Positions 26,703 through 34,168 of a stretch of DNA of 64,000 nucleotides are shown piece by piece; position 1 is the first letter of the stretch, and each line of letters begins with the position of its first letter. Both the position numbers and the translations under genes were made by a program. The DNA is from Negativicutes bacterium (lineage in GTDB: Bacteria; Bacillota_C; Negativicutes; Sporomusales_B; JARLHX01): NCBI GenBank assembly GCA_031292035.1, contig JARLHX010000387.1:62001-126000 (forward strand), in the 5' to 3' direction. The notes below the pieces were generated by a model. That model worked only from the letters and a program-made list of their open reading frames with translations, was not told the origin of the DNA and made no database searches.

Positions 26703-27971
26703 TCAGAGGCCGAAGAGGGTCATCAGGTTGTCAATCAGGTCAGGCATCAGGGTTGAACCCAGTAGCAGCAAGGTCAGGATGATTAATATGATGGTAAAGA
26801 TCCAGGTAACGACGCTGTACCATTTCGGATTGGCGTAGCTGCCCATGATGTTCTTGTTGTTGGCAATCAGAACCATGAAGACGAGGATGGGGGGCAGCAG
26901 TACGCCGTTGACCACCTGCGAGGTCAGCATGATGTGGTAGAGGGAAACGCCAGGCAAAAGCACCAGGCCGGCTCCCAGGATGATGAGCAGGGTGTACAGG
27001 CCGAAGAATACCGGCGCTTCTTCCCGCGTTTTGCTGACGCCGTGTTCAAATCCGAAGGCCTCGCAGGCGGCATAGGCGGTGCTGAGGGGAAGGATGAAGG
27101 CCGCCAGCATGGAAGCGCCCAATAAGCCGAAGGAAAAGAGCATACTGGCATATTTCCCGGCCAGCGGCGCCAGAGCGAGGGCCGCATCTCCAGCGGTTTC
27201 GATGGAAATATTGTTGGCGTAGAGGGTGGCCGCCGTTGTCACGATGATAAAGAAGGCGATGAGCCAGGTGAAAAAGGCTCCGATCATGACATCCCAGAAG
27301 GTGTAGCGGTAGTCTTTGGCGGTGATGCCCTTGTCAACCACCGAGGCCTGGACGTAGAACTGGCCCCAGGGGGTGATGGTAGTGCCGATAACGCCGATAG
27401 CCATGGTGATAAAGTCGGCATCGCGGGCGAAACTCGGAACAACCGAGGCGACAAGCACTTCTTTCCAAGGCGGATCGATGATGACGCCGGAAATGATGTA
27501 GCTGACAAAAGTCACGCACAAGGCCAGAAAGACCTTTTCGATCCGATCATAGTTGGCTTTGAGTACCAGCCACCAGATTAAGAAAGCCATGATCGGCACC
27601 GACAGAAACTTGCTGACACCGAAGATTTCGAAGCTGGTGGCGATACCGGAGAATTCGGAGGCCGTGGTGCCGATATTGGCGACCAGCAATACAATCATGG
27701 CGAAGAAGGTCCATTTTACGCCAAACAGTTCCCGGATGAGATCTGACAAGCCGCGGCCGGTGACTGCGCCGGTCCTGGCGGAGATTTCCTGGGCGATGGC
27801 CAGGGAAACGCTGGCCACCAATAGAGTGAACAGCAGGCCGTAGCCGTACTTGGCGCCGGCTGCGGCGTAGGTAGCGATGCCGCCGGCGTCGTTGTCGGCA
27901 AAGGCGGTGACGATACCGGGGCCCATAATGGCAAAAAAGATTCCAAAACGCATCCGCATGTTTTTCAGCAT
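26703..27971 (-). CDS. Nramp-related divalent metal transporter lacking canonical DPGN/MPH motifs (Mg2+-type candidate)
   Basis: 422-aa membrane protein of the Nramp/SLC11 fold with about eleven hydrophobic helices. In true Mn/Fe Nramps helix 1 carries DPGN and helix 6 MPH; here they read ADNDAGG and ITPWGQFY, so the metal site differs. This departure, plus co-transcription with an MgtE-domain protein behind an Mg2+-sensing M-box leader, points to the Nramp-related Mg2+ transporter class. The frame extends upstream into the neighbouring gene; the ATG at 27971 (MLKNMRMRFG) is chosen because it lies one base after that gene's stop and has GGAAGGGGG upstream. A bidirectional terminator follows. 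Confidence 0.82.
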   Translation of the reverse strand: MLKNMRMRFGIFFAIMGPGIVTAFADNDAGGIATYAAAGAKYGYGLLFTLLVASVSLAIAQEISARTGAVTGRGLSDLIRELFGVKWTFFAMIVLLVANIGTTASEFSGIATSFEIFGVSKFLSVPIMAFLIWWLVLKANYDRIEKVFLALCVTFVSYIISGVIIDPPWKEVLVASVVPSFARDADFITMAIGVIGTTITPWGQFYVQASVVDKGITAKDYRYTFWDVMIGAFFTWLIAFFIIVTTAATLYANNISIETAGDAALALAPLAGKYASMLFSFGLLGASMLAAFILPLSTAYAACEAFGFEHGVSKTREEAPVFFGLYTLLIILGAGLVLLPGVSLYHIMLTSQVVNGVLLPPILVFMVLIANNKNIMGSYANPKWYSVVTWIFTIILIILTLLLLGSTLMPDLIDNLMTLFGL

Positions 27972-27972
27972 A

Positions 27973-29262
27973 TTATGAGCGCCCCCTTCCGGCTTTCTTG
28001 CTTGCGACGAACAGAGAATATATGTCCATCTTGCGTTCAGGCACCATGACATAGAGGATATCGTCAACAGTCACGATTCCCAGCATGACATTTTGTTCAT
28101 CCACCACCGGCACGGCGAGAAGACTATACTTTTTGAAGATTTCAGTAATCTCGTCATAGTCGTCGTATTCGCCGACCATGGCCACTTTGGTGTGCATGAT
28201 GTCCCGCAGCGCGGTTTGGGGAGCGGCTAAGATCAGTTCGCGCAGGGATAATACACCGGTGAGGTGCTCCGCCTCGTCGATGACATACAGGTAATAGATC
28301 ATTTCCGCTTCCTGAGCCTGCTCACGCAGTTGATCGATGGCCTGGGAGGCGGTGATATTGGCGGCAAAAGACAGAAACTCGGTGGTCATCAGGGCGCCGG
28401 CGGTGCCTTCCTCATATTGCATGAGTTCGCGCACATCTTCGGCGTCGTCGGCCTCCATCAGGTTGAGCAGTTCCTCGGATTTTTCAGCTGACAGCTCACC
28501 GAGAATGTCAGCTACTTCATCAGGTGGCATATCCTCCAGGATGTCGGAAGCGTGGTGCTCATCGATCTGCTCAATAATATCGACCTGGGTTTCCAGATCG
28601 ACTTCGGTCAAAGAGTCGCCAGCCAGTTGGCTGTCGAGGTTGAGCATAAAATCGACCCGCTGCTGATGACCCATTTCTTCGAGCAGTTCGGCGATGTCGG
28701 CTGGGTGAAGCTCGCTCAGCTGCTGCTTGTCGCGACTGATCTGCAGGGCGGAGTTCCAGTTTTCCAGCGGTTTGATATATTGCCAGCCCAACAGGTTTTG
28801 TCTGGCATTTTTGAGGAGAAACTCTGCTCCGAGGCGCCGGAACAGGCCGCGCATCCCAATATCGACAGCCGCCAGCACCAAGAGCAATCCGCTTTCTTGC
28901 TGGATCGAGGACAGGAGGATGTCATTAACCCGTACCATCCGGGTTCCCTGCAGGTCGATGATTTGTTTGTCGAGCAGCCATTTGCTGATATAGATGGCGT
29001 TTTCGGCCAGGGGAACGGTCTGGTCCCAGGCGAAGGTTTCGGCGAGGACGAGCTTGGATTCAGAAAAATGTTTGACTTGATCAAGGGGAATGAGGGTACG
29101 GGCTTTGCTGACATGTTTGATTCCCACCACCTGGGGGTAAGCGCCTTCCCAGCGGACGGCCATATCTTTGATGCGTCCGATTTTTTCTCCGGCCGCATTG
29201 TAAATGGGTTTATCCAATAGCTGACTGAAATAGAATTCGCGATTTTGGGTTATCGTGGTCAT
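27973..29262 (-). CDS. PRC-barrel / MgtE_N / CBS-domain protein (Mg2+-sensing partner)
   Basis: 429-aa soluble protein. Residues ~10-180 hold PRC-barrel-like modules (LLDKPIYNAAGEKIGRIKD), then an MgtE_N superhelix (~200-300; LHPADIAELLEEM, DMPPDEVADILGEL) and a CBS pair (~310-425; TEFLSFAANITASQAI, DIMHTKVAMV). It looks like the cytosolic sensor half of MgtE without the channel domain. Next to an Nramp-type permease it probably gates or stabilises that carrier according to internal Mg2+. The ATG at 29262 follows GAGGAGG by 7 bases; a longer frame to 29310 lacks a ribosome site. The downstream permease begins one base after its stop. Confidence 0.88.
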   Translation of the reverse strand: MTTITQNREFYFSQLLDKPIYNAAGEKIGRIKDMAVRWEGAYPQVVGIKHVSKARTLIPLDQVKHFSESKLVLAETFAWDQTVPLAENAIYISKWLLDKQIIDLQGTRMVRVNDILLSSIQQESGLLLVLAAVDIGMRGLFRRLGAEFLLKNARQNLLGWQYIKPLENWNSALQISRDKQQLSELHPADIAELLEEMGHQQRVDFMLNLDSQLAGDSLTEVDLETQVDIIEQIDEHHASDILEDMPPDEVADILGELSAEKSEELLNLMEADDAEDVRELMQYEEGTAGALMTTEFLSFAANITASQAIDQLREQAQEAEMIYYLYVIDEAEHLTGVLSLRELILAAPQTALRDIMHTKVAMVGEYDDYDEITEIFKKYSLLAVPVVDEQNVMLGIVTVDDILYVMVPERKMDIYSLFVASKKAGRGRS

Positions 29263-29275
29263 GAGCAATCCTCCT

Positions 29276-29380
29276 CTATGGTAGTATTGTGCCGCCGAAT
29301 TGCTCGCCAAATCCGGTGGAATTTAGAAGCAACGGGCAAATGGTGACATCTATTGATTTTAAATGAGGCCCGGCGTCCAT
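29276..29380 (-). CDS. Possible 34-aa leader ORF in the M-box transcript (tentative)
   Basis: A short frame (MDAGPHLKSIDVTICPLL...) lies between the M-box terminator and the MgtE-like gene. It has AGGTGGTGG upstream of its ATG, and its stop TAG is just before the next gene's GAGGAGG. It could couple translation to the main gene or simply be chance; the frame stays open upstream of the ATG as well. No family is recognised. Confidence 0.2.
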   Translation of the reverse strand: MDAGPHLKSIDVTICPLLLNSTGFGEQFGGTILP

Positions 29381-29437
29381 ATAACCACCACCTAGCGTAA
29401 TATATTCCTCTGGCGGACCACAGTTTCTGCAGCCAAA

Positions 29438-29475
29438 GACAAATAAAGATAAACCTCCCAAATGGAAGGTTTATT
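29438..29475 (-). terminator. Intrinsic terminator of the M-box expression platform
   Basis: On the minus strand ATAAACCTTCC and GGGAGGTTTAT form a stem with ATTT loop, followed by CTTTATTTG. The CCTTCC of its first arm can instead pair with GGAAGG at the 3' edge of the M-box, so terminator and an antiterminator are mutually exclusive. Confidence 0.8.
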
Positions 29476-29492
29476 TGCAGAAATGCAACAAT

Positions 29493-29658
29493 ACCTTCCC
29501 CACTCGTTGAGTTTTGGCACTGCATAACGTAGAGTAATACTCATCTCAGCCACCTTAAGTAAAACCTTACTCCGGTAATACCTGTTCTACCCATTGGCGT
29601 CTCTCGACGTTTCCGGGCAGTGGCCTATGTTTATGCAGGAGCCTCACCTAACAAGGAA
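29493..29658 (-). ncRNA. M-box (ykoK) Mg2+ riboswitch
   Basis: The minus strand carries the diagnostic M-box blocks in the right order: GTTAGGTGAGGCTCCTGCAT near the 5' end, GCCACTGCCC, AGAGACGCCAATGGGT, AAGGTGGCTGAGATGAG, TTATGCAGTGCCAAAACTC and ACGAGTGGGGAAGG at the end. These match the mgtE leader of Bacillus subtilis block for block. High Mg2+ compacts the element and favours the downstream terminator; low Mg2+ lets transcription continue into the MgtE_N/CBS and Nramp-like genes. Confidence 0.93.
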
Positions 29659-29692
29659 AATATAGGATTGATCGATTTATTTTTTCATTTGC

Positions 29693-29721
29693 AGTTTAGC
29701 ACTGTTAAAAGGAAAAATCAA
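29693..29721 (-). promoter_or_regulatory. Sigma-A promoter of the M-box transcript
   Basis: On the minus strand -35 TTGATT (29721-29716) and -10 TAAACT (29698-29693) are 17 bases apart, placing the start about 30 bases before the M-box core. Confidence 0.7.
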
Positions 29722-29743
29722 GCGTATTTACGCAAAAAAAAGC

Positions 29744-29772
29744 TTGATTTAACCTAAATTTAAAGTTATGTC
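29744..29772 (+). promoter_or_regulatory. Possible divergent promoter of the Moco gene cluster
   Basis: TTGATT at 29744-29749 is followed after 17 bases by TATGTC, a weak -10. It forms an inverted repeat (AAATCAAGC ... GCTTGATTT) with the -35 of the divergent M-box promoter. Confidence 0.35.
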
Positions 29773-29804
29773 TATCTATCTTTCTGTATATCGCTGCAGC
29801 TAGG

Positions 29805-29958
29805 TCAATCGCCCTCTAGGACAAGCGGGCGAAATATGAAAAAATGGAATAGGGCCAGGAAGTTCTCCAACCATGTTACTTTTGGGCTGTGAGCAGGGCA
29901 AATCGCCCGGATGGAGAATTGATATAGCATGAGAATAGCTGGAAGGGCCGAGGAGGGG
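29805..29958 (+). ncRNA. Structured moaA leader, candidate molybdenum-cofactor (Moco) riboswitch
   Basis: The leader between promoter and moaA is rich in complementary segments. TCGCCC pairs with GGGCGA in a first hairpin (29809-29836). TTCTCCA at 29871-29877 pairs with TGGAGAA at 29913-29919. Inside lie GAGCAGGGCAAATCGCCC and, after it, AGCTGGAAGGGCCGAGG, which contains the ribosome site of moaA. The order (CCAGG, CUCCAACC, AGGGC...GCCC, UGGAAGG) recalls the Moco motif known upstream of moaA in other bacteria, and regulation at translation would fit. The match was made from memory, not with a covariance model. Confidence 0.5.
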
Positions 29959-29963
29959 CTGGC

Positions 29964-30944
29964 ATGCACGATGATTATGACCGGACCATCAATTATCTCC
30001 GTGTTTCGATCACCGATCGCTGTAATTTTCGTTGTGTCTATTGTATGCCGCCTCAGGGCGTTCATTGGCTGGACCATTCGGAAATTCTCACTTATGAAGA
30101 ACTTCTGCGGCTGATCACGGTCTTCAGTCGGGAAGGGATAACAAAGGTCCGGCTTACAGGCGGGGAACCGCTGGTACGCAAGGGAATTGTCGAATTTGTG
30201 GCGGCGATCAAAGCACTCGGGGTGATTGAAGATCTTTCTTTGACCACCAATGGCAGTCTCTTGCCGCCGATAGCCCAGGCACTGGCTACGGCCGGCCTGG
30301 ACCGGGTTAATATCAGCCTGGACACCGTCAACCCCGAGCGCTTTGCCCAGATTACGCTGCACGGCCGGTTGGAAGACACCTTGAGTGGAATCGAAAGCGC
30401 GCTGGTGGCCGGGTTGACGCCGGTCAAACTGAATGTCGTGCTGACCGAAGCCCTCAGTGACAGCGATTTGACTTTCTTTATCGATCAAGTTCAGCGGTTT
30501 CCTATTGCTGTCCGTTTCATCGAGCGCATGCCTGTGGGCGGCTGCGGCGCGTCGGACAGGATGGATGTCGCGACGGTCAAAACAATGCTGGAGGCAGCCG
30601 GTCATAGCCCGCTGGAGCCGGTGTCAGTGAGTCGGGGCAACGGTCCGGCCAGATATTTTCGCCTGCCGCAGTCCCGGGGAACTTTTGGTTTTATTACCCC
30701 GATTTCCGAACATTTTTGCGCGGCTTGCAACCGATTGCGGCTGACCGCCGACGGCAGACTAAAGCCTTGTTTGCTGTCAAACCAAGAAATCGATGTCAAA
30801 ACACCGCTGCGCAGCGGGGCCAGTGACCAAGAATTAGCTCAGCTTTTTCACCAGGCTGTGAGAGAAAAACCGGAAGGGCATTCGTTGTGCCGCGCTAGCG
30901 GGCATCCTGATTTTCAGCGCACTATGGCCCAAATCGGTGGTTAA
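29964..30944 (+). CDS. moaA: GTP 3',8-cyclase MoaA
   Basis: 326-aa radical-SAM enzyme for the first step of molybdopterin synthesis, GTP to 3',8-cyclo-dihydro-GTP. Seen: the SAM-cluster motif CNFRCVYC (C20, C24, C27), GGEPL, the C-terminal second cluster ligands CAACNRLRLTADGRLKPC (~250-267), and the near-terminal RTMAQIGG with the GG tail required for activity. GAGGAGGGG lies 6 bases before the ATG, inside the presumed riboswitch platform. It leads a cluster with a MoaD-like gene, moaC, a MOSC protein and mogA. Confidence 0.95.
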   Translation: MHDDYDRTINYLRVSITDRCNFRCVYCMPPQGVHWLDHSEILTYEELLRLITVFSREGITKVRLTGGEPLVRKGIVEFVAAIKALGVIEDLSLTTNGSLLPPIAQALATAGLDRVNISLDTVNPERFAQITLHGRLEDTLSGIESALVAGLTPVKLNVVLTEALSDSDLTFFIDQVQRFPIAVRFIERMPVGGCGASDRMDVATVKTMLEAAGHSPLEPVSVSRGNGPARYFRLPQSRGTFGFITPISEHFCAACNRLRLTADGRLKPCLLSNQEIDVKTPLRSGASDQELAQLFHQAVREKPEGHSLCRASGHPDFQRTMAQIGG

Positions 30945-31046
30945 CGAATGAATTTCCATAAAATGGTAGTAAAATGCAGGAATTATTGCGAATAGCCCGA
31001 ATAGAAATACGGAAAAGGCAATTTGCAGTGGAAGGTGTGGACTGAT

Positions 31047-31292
31047 TTGGTGATAGAAGTGCGGCTGTGCGCCTCACTCAGGCATTATAGACCTTCAACC
31101 TCTGATATGGGAATCGTGACGGTCGATGTTCCGGACGGCATATCGCTGGGCGAGCTGTTGGACGAAATGGAAATGGACGCCCGGGAGATCAAACAGGCTA
31201 CGGTGAACGGCGTTGACAGCGATTTCGAGCGAGTGCTGTTTGACGGCGACCGAGTGGCTTTTTTTCCTAACAACGATTCGAGCAAGTCTTGA
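31047..31292 (+). CDS. MoaD/ThiS-like ubiquitin-fold protein without a diglycine tail
   Basis: About 81 aa with the beta-grasp pattern of MoaD ([54 protein letters not shown]). MoaD carries sulphur on a C-terminal Gly-Gly; here the chain ends [10 protein letters not shown] with no GG anywhere, so it cannot be activated in the normal way. It may have a structural or regulatory role, or use a different carrier mechanism. The frame opens at a TTG at 31023. The TTG at 31047 or GTG at 31050, behind GGAAGGTG, is the likelier start; exact choice uncertain. It lies between moaA and moaC. Confidence 0.7.
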   Translation: MVIEVRLCASLRHYRPSTSDMGIVTVDVPDGISLGELLDEMEMDAREIKQATVNGVDSDFERVLFDGDRVAFFPNNDSSKS

Positions 31293-31323
31293 GATATTTC
31301 GCGATTGCGAAAGGGGCCATAGT

Positions 31324-31806
31324 ATGGAATTGACGCATTTTAATGCTGCCGGCCGGGCCCAGATGGTGGACGTGTCTGCCAAGGACGACAGCCAGCGACA
31401 GGCGATAGCCGAGGGCAGAATCAGGATGTTGCCGGAGACCATGGCACTGGTTAAACAGGGGCTAGTGGGCAAGGGAGATGTTCTGGGTGTTGCTCAGGTC
31501 GCAGGAATCATGGGGGCGAAGAATACCTGGCAGCTGATTCCGATGTGCCATCCGTTGCTTTTAACCGGGATCAACGTCGAGTTCAGCTTGGATGAAGGCT
31601 CCAATTGTATCGATATTGCGGCTACGGTGAAAACTACCGGCAAAACGGGTGTGGAGATGGAAGCCCTGACAGCTGCGGCTGTTGCGGCGTTGACCATATA
31701 TGATATGTGCAAGGCTGTGGATAAAGGAATGCAGATTGAGTTTGTCCGGCTGGCGGTCAAGACGGGTGGCAAAAGCGGCACCTATCGTCGCGACAGCGGG
31801 GACTAG
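31324..31806 (+). CDS. moaC: Cyclic pyranopterin monophosphate synthase MoaC
   Basis: 160-aa enzyme for the second half of the first Moco step, converting MoaA's product to cyclic pyranopterin monophosphate. Seen: [20 protein letters not shown] near the start, the active-site PMCHPL (~75) and [15 protein letters not shown] (~110-125), all diagnostic. The length is typical. The frame runs upstream into the previous gene, but the ATG at 31324 with AAAGGGG ahead gives the canonical N-terminus [13 protein letters not shown]. It is 31 bases after the MoaD-like gene. Confidence 0.95.
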   Translation: MELTHFNAAGRAQMVDVSAKDDSQRQAIAEGRIRMLPETMALVKQGLVGKGDVLGVAQVAGIMGAKNTWQLIPMCHPLLLTGINVEFSLDEGSNCIDIAATVKTTGKTGVEMEALTAAAVAALTIYDMCKAVDKGMQIEFVRLAVKTGGKSGTYRRDSGD

Positions 31807-31818
31807 AGGGAGGTTATC

Positions 31819-32259
31819 ATGCAGGGCAGGGTGGTAGCGGTGTCTGTCAGTGCCAATAAGGGCGAACGGAAGCACAATGTTCCCAGTGCCAATTTGCTGC
31901 CGGGGATGGGTCTGGAAGGTGACGCCCATATCGGCTTTGGTCATCGCCAGGTCAGTCTCTTGGCGCTTGAAAGCATCGAGAAGATGCGGCAGGCCGGTCT
32001 TTCGGTCAATCCGGGGGATTTTGCCGAGAATATAACAACCGTCAATCTCAATTTGGTGGAGTTGCCGGTCGGTACCCGGTTGAAGATCGGGGAAACGGTG
32101 CTGGAGGTCAGCCAGATTGGCAAGGAGTGCCACAATCGCTGCGCCATTTACTATCAGGCTGGAGATTGTGTGATGCCAAAAGAGGGGATTTTTGCCGTGG
32201 TGCTGACAGGTGGGGTTGTACATGTGGGCGATGTTGTCGAGGTGACGGCTAATGTTTAG
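31819..32259 (+). CDS. MOSC domain protein
   Basis: 146-aa stand-alone MOSC domain (NVPSANLLPGMGLEGDAHIG, RQVSLLALESIEKM, ENITTVNLNLVELPVG, LEVSQIGKECHNRC). The final cysteine of the last motif is the residue thought to carry sulphur in MOSC proteins, which work in handing sulphur or molybdenum cofactor to enzymes. GGGAGGT precedes the ATG. The gene overlaps the next, mogA, by 8 bases, and MOSC-MogA neighbours are common in anaerobes, supporting a role in finishing the cofactor. Confidence 0.88.
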   Translation: MQGRVVAVSVSANKGERKHNVPSANLLPGMGLEGDAHIGFGHRQVSLLALESIEKMRQAGLSVNPGDFAENITTVNLNLVELPVGTRLKIGETVLEVSQIGKECHNRCAIYYQAGDCVMPKEGIFAVVLTGGVVHVGDVVEVTANV

Positions 32260-32743
32260 CATCGGGATTATTACTGCCAGCGACAAGGGTTCCCGCGGCG
32301 AGCGCCAGGATATCAGCGGCAAGACGATTGCCACCATGATGGCCGGGCTGGGAGAAGTGAGGCATTATATTGTGGTCCCTGATGAGCGCGAGGCCTTGAG
32401 TCGCGAGCTCATTAATATGGTCGATACATTGAATCTCGACCTGATTCTCACCACTGGCGGCACAGGATTGGGTCCGCGCGACGTCACTCCAGAGGCCACT
32501 TTGGCGGTCATTGAGCGTCAGGTGCCGGGAATTCCGGAAGCGATGCGGGCCAGATCACTGGCAGTGACACCGCGGGCAATGCTGTCCCGCGCGGTGGCTG
32601 GCATCCGGGGACGGACTTTGATTATTAATCTGCCAGGCAGCCCCAAAGGGGTAAAAGAATGTCTTGAGGTTGTTCTGCCGGCGCTGGAACATGGACTGGC
32701 GATCATGAAAGGCGAAGCAGGGGAGTGCGGCGGACCGTCCTGA
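32252..32743 (+). CDS. mogA: Molybdopterin adenylyltransferase (MogA/MoaB family)
   Basis: 163-aa MoCF-fold protein: IGIITASDKGSRGERQD at the start, the conserved LTTGGTGLGPRDVTPEAT (~70-88) and INLPGSPKGVKECL (~130). These bind molybdopterin and ATP to make adenylated molybdopterin before Mo insertion by MoeA. MogA and MoaB cannot be separated firmly by eye; the position behind moaC and MOSC genes favours a Moco role. It is translationally coupled to the MOSC gene by the 8-base overlap. moeA and mobA are not in the window. Confidence 0.88.
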   Translation: MFSIGIITASDKGSRGERQDISGKTIATMMAGLGEVRHYIVVPDEREALSRELINMVDTLNLDLILTTGGTGLGPRDVTPEATLAVIERQVPGIPEAMRARSLAVTPRAMLSRAVAGIRGRTLIINLPGSPKGVKECLEVVLPALEHGLAIMKGEAGECGGPS

Positions 32744-32801
32744 AGCTGGTGTTGCCAACAAGGTGCTCGCACAGCAGAAGAGAAAAAAGATTTTTAATGC
32801 C

Positions 32802-32830
32802 TTGACAGCATCTGTCAGGTTTGTTATAGT
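32802..32830 (+). promoter_or_regulatory. Sigma-A promoter of the T-box/aroF-tyrA transcript
   Basis: TTGACA (32802-32807) and TATAGT (32825-32830) are separated by 17 bases, a near-perfect vegetative promoter. Confidence 0.85.
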
Positions 32831-32844
32831 AGCTATCAACAACA

Positions 32845-33120
32845 TAAATAAATGCGATGACCGTGGAGAAGTAAGTCAGAAACATTTTTCAGAGAGCCGG
32901 GGGTTGGTGCGACCCGGTAAATGGGCTGATTGAAATACACCCGTGAGCAGCAGGTCGAAAGTTTATCGAGTAGACTGAGCCGGAGCGCCACCGTTAACAC
33001 AGGCTATGGTATCGGACACATTTGTCCCGTACCTGACAGAGCGGCTTGCATTAGCAAGCAGGGTGGTACCGCGGGTATAATAATCCCGTCCCTGATTTTC
33101 AGGGGCGGGATTTATTTTTT
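32845..33120 (+). ncRNA. T-box leader, tyrosine-specific (UAC specifier)
   Basis: Contains the T-box signature AGGGTGGTACCGCGG (33060-33074), and a stem I with the distal GGTTGGTGCGACC-type loop (GGGGGTTGGTGCGACCCGG, 32910-32926). The specifier loop is GAAATACACC, where TAC at 32936-32938 is in the reading position. The factor-independent terminator TCCCGTCCCTG / CAGGGGCGGGA (33084-33110) is followed by TTTATTTTTTT. Uncharged tRNA-Tyr should pair with UAC and with the T-box bulge, opening the terminator. A tyrosine specifier agrees with the downstream DAHP synthase and prephenate dehydrogenase. Confidence 0.92.
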
Positions 33121-33151
33121 TTATCCAAAAAAATTCAAGGAGGAAATTACT

Positions 33152-34168
33152 ATGATTATTGTCATGGCCCCGTTTGCCAGTGAAGAAGATCTCAATCGCG
33201 TCATCGCCAAGGTAACCAAGCTGGGACTGAAGGTCCATTTGTCGGAAGGAAAGTTTCGTACCATCATCGGAGTAATCGGCGACAAGAAAATGATGACCGA
33301 GCTGCCGGTGGAGGTTATGCCTGGTGTGGAAAAAGTGGTTTCAGTCACTGAAAGCTATAAACTGGTTGGCCGGGATTTTAAACACGAAAATACCGTTATC
33401 GACGTCGATGGCGTGTTGGTGGGAGGCGAAAACCTGGTGGTCATGGCCGGGCCGTGCGCCGTGGAAAGCCGGGAGCAACTGCTTGAATCAGCCTGGGCTG
33501 TGAAAAAGGGCGGGGCGCAGTTCTTGCGCGGCGGTGCCTTCAAGCCGCGGACTTCGCCATATGCTTTTCAGGGGCTGGAGGAAAAGGGACTGGCCATGCT
33601 GGCTGAGGCCCGGGAGATTACCGGCCTGAAAATCGTCACTGAGGTGATGGATGTGCAGTCGGTGGATATGGTCAGCGCTTACGCCGATATGTTGCAGATC
33701 GGGGCCCGCAATATGCAAAACTTCCAACTGCTCAAGGCGGCCGGCAAATCAGGTAAGCCGGTGCTGCTGAAAAACGGTCTGGCAGCCACAATTAATGAAT
33801 GGCTCAATGCTGCTGAATATATCATGAATGAAGGAAATTACAATGTCATTTTTTGCGAACGCGGCATTCGCACTTTTGAGGATTATACCCGCAATACCCT
33901 GGACCTCAGCGCGGTGGCGGCCCTGAAAGAGCTCAGTCACCTGCCGGTCATCGTCGACCCCAGTCACGGGACCGGGCGGTGGAAAATGGTCCGGCCGATG
34001 GCCCGGGCAGCGGTGGCAGTCGGCGCCGACGGACTGATGATCGAAGTCCACCCCAATCCGGCAGAGGCCTTGTCTGACGGCAGCCAGTCGCTTACACCGG
34101 AGAATTTTAACGCGCTGATGGGTGAACTGGCGGCGATGGCGACTCTGATGGGACGGAAACTGGCATGA
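33152..34168 (+). CDS. aroF: 3-deoxy-7-phosphoheptulonate synthase (type I-beta, N-terminal regulatory domain)
   Basis: 338-aa DAHP synthase, first enzyme of the shikimate pathway (PEP plus erythrose 4-phosphate). The first ~70 residues form the ferredoxin-like regulatory domain of AroF/AroA(G) enzymes ([20 protein letters not shown]); the barrel follows with [41 protein letters not shown] and [10 protein letters not shown] frame reaching upstream to 32930 is only the T-box RNA read through; the ATG at 33152 follows AAGGAGG by 8 bases. It overlaps tyrA by 4 bases and both are under the tyrosine T-box. Confidence 0.95.
   Translation: MIIVMAPFASEEDLNRVIAKVTKLGLKVHLSEGKFRTIIGVIGDKKMMTELPVEVMPGVEKVVSVTESYKLVGRDFKHENTVIDVDGVLVGGENLVVMAGPCAVESREQLLESAWAVKKGGAQFLRGGAFKPRTSPYAFQGLEEKGLAMLAEAREITGLKIVTEVMDVQSVDMVSAYADMLQIGARNMQNFQLLKAAGKSGKPVLLKNGLAATINEWLNAAEYIMNEGNYNVIFCERGIRTFEDYTRNTLDLSAVAALKELSHLPVIVDPSHGTGRWKMVRPMARAAVAVGADGLMIEVHPNPAEALSDGSQSLTPENFNALMGELAAMATLMGRKLA

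Noticed and set aside
29715..29750. AAATCAAGC...GCTTGATTT as an operator palindrome
   Set aside because: It is explained as two divergent TTGATT -35 boxes; an extra binding site cannot be excluded but is not needed.
32930..33151. N-terminal extension of DAHP synthase
   Set aside because: It is the T-box RNA read in frame; the residues have no family similarity and a strong ribosome site precedes the ATG at 33152.
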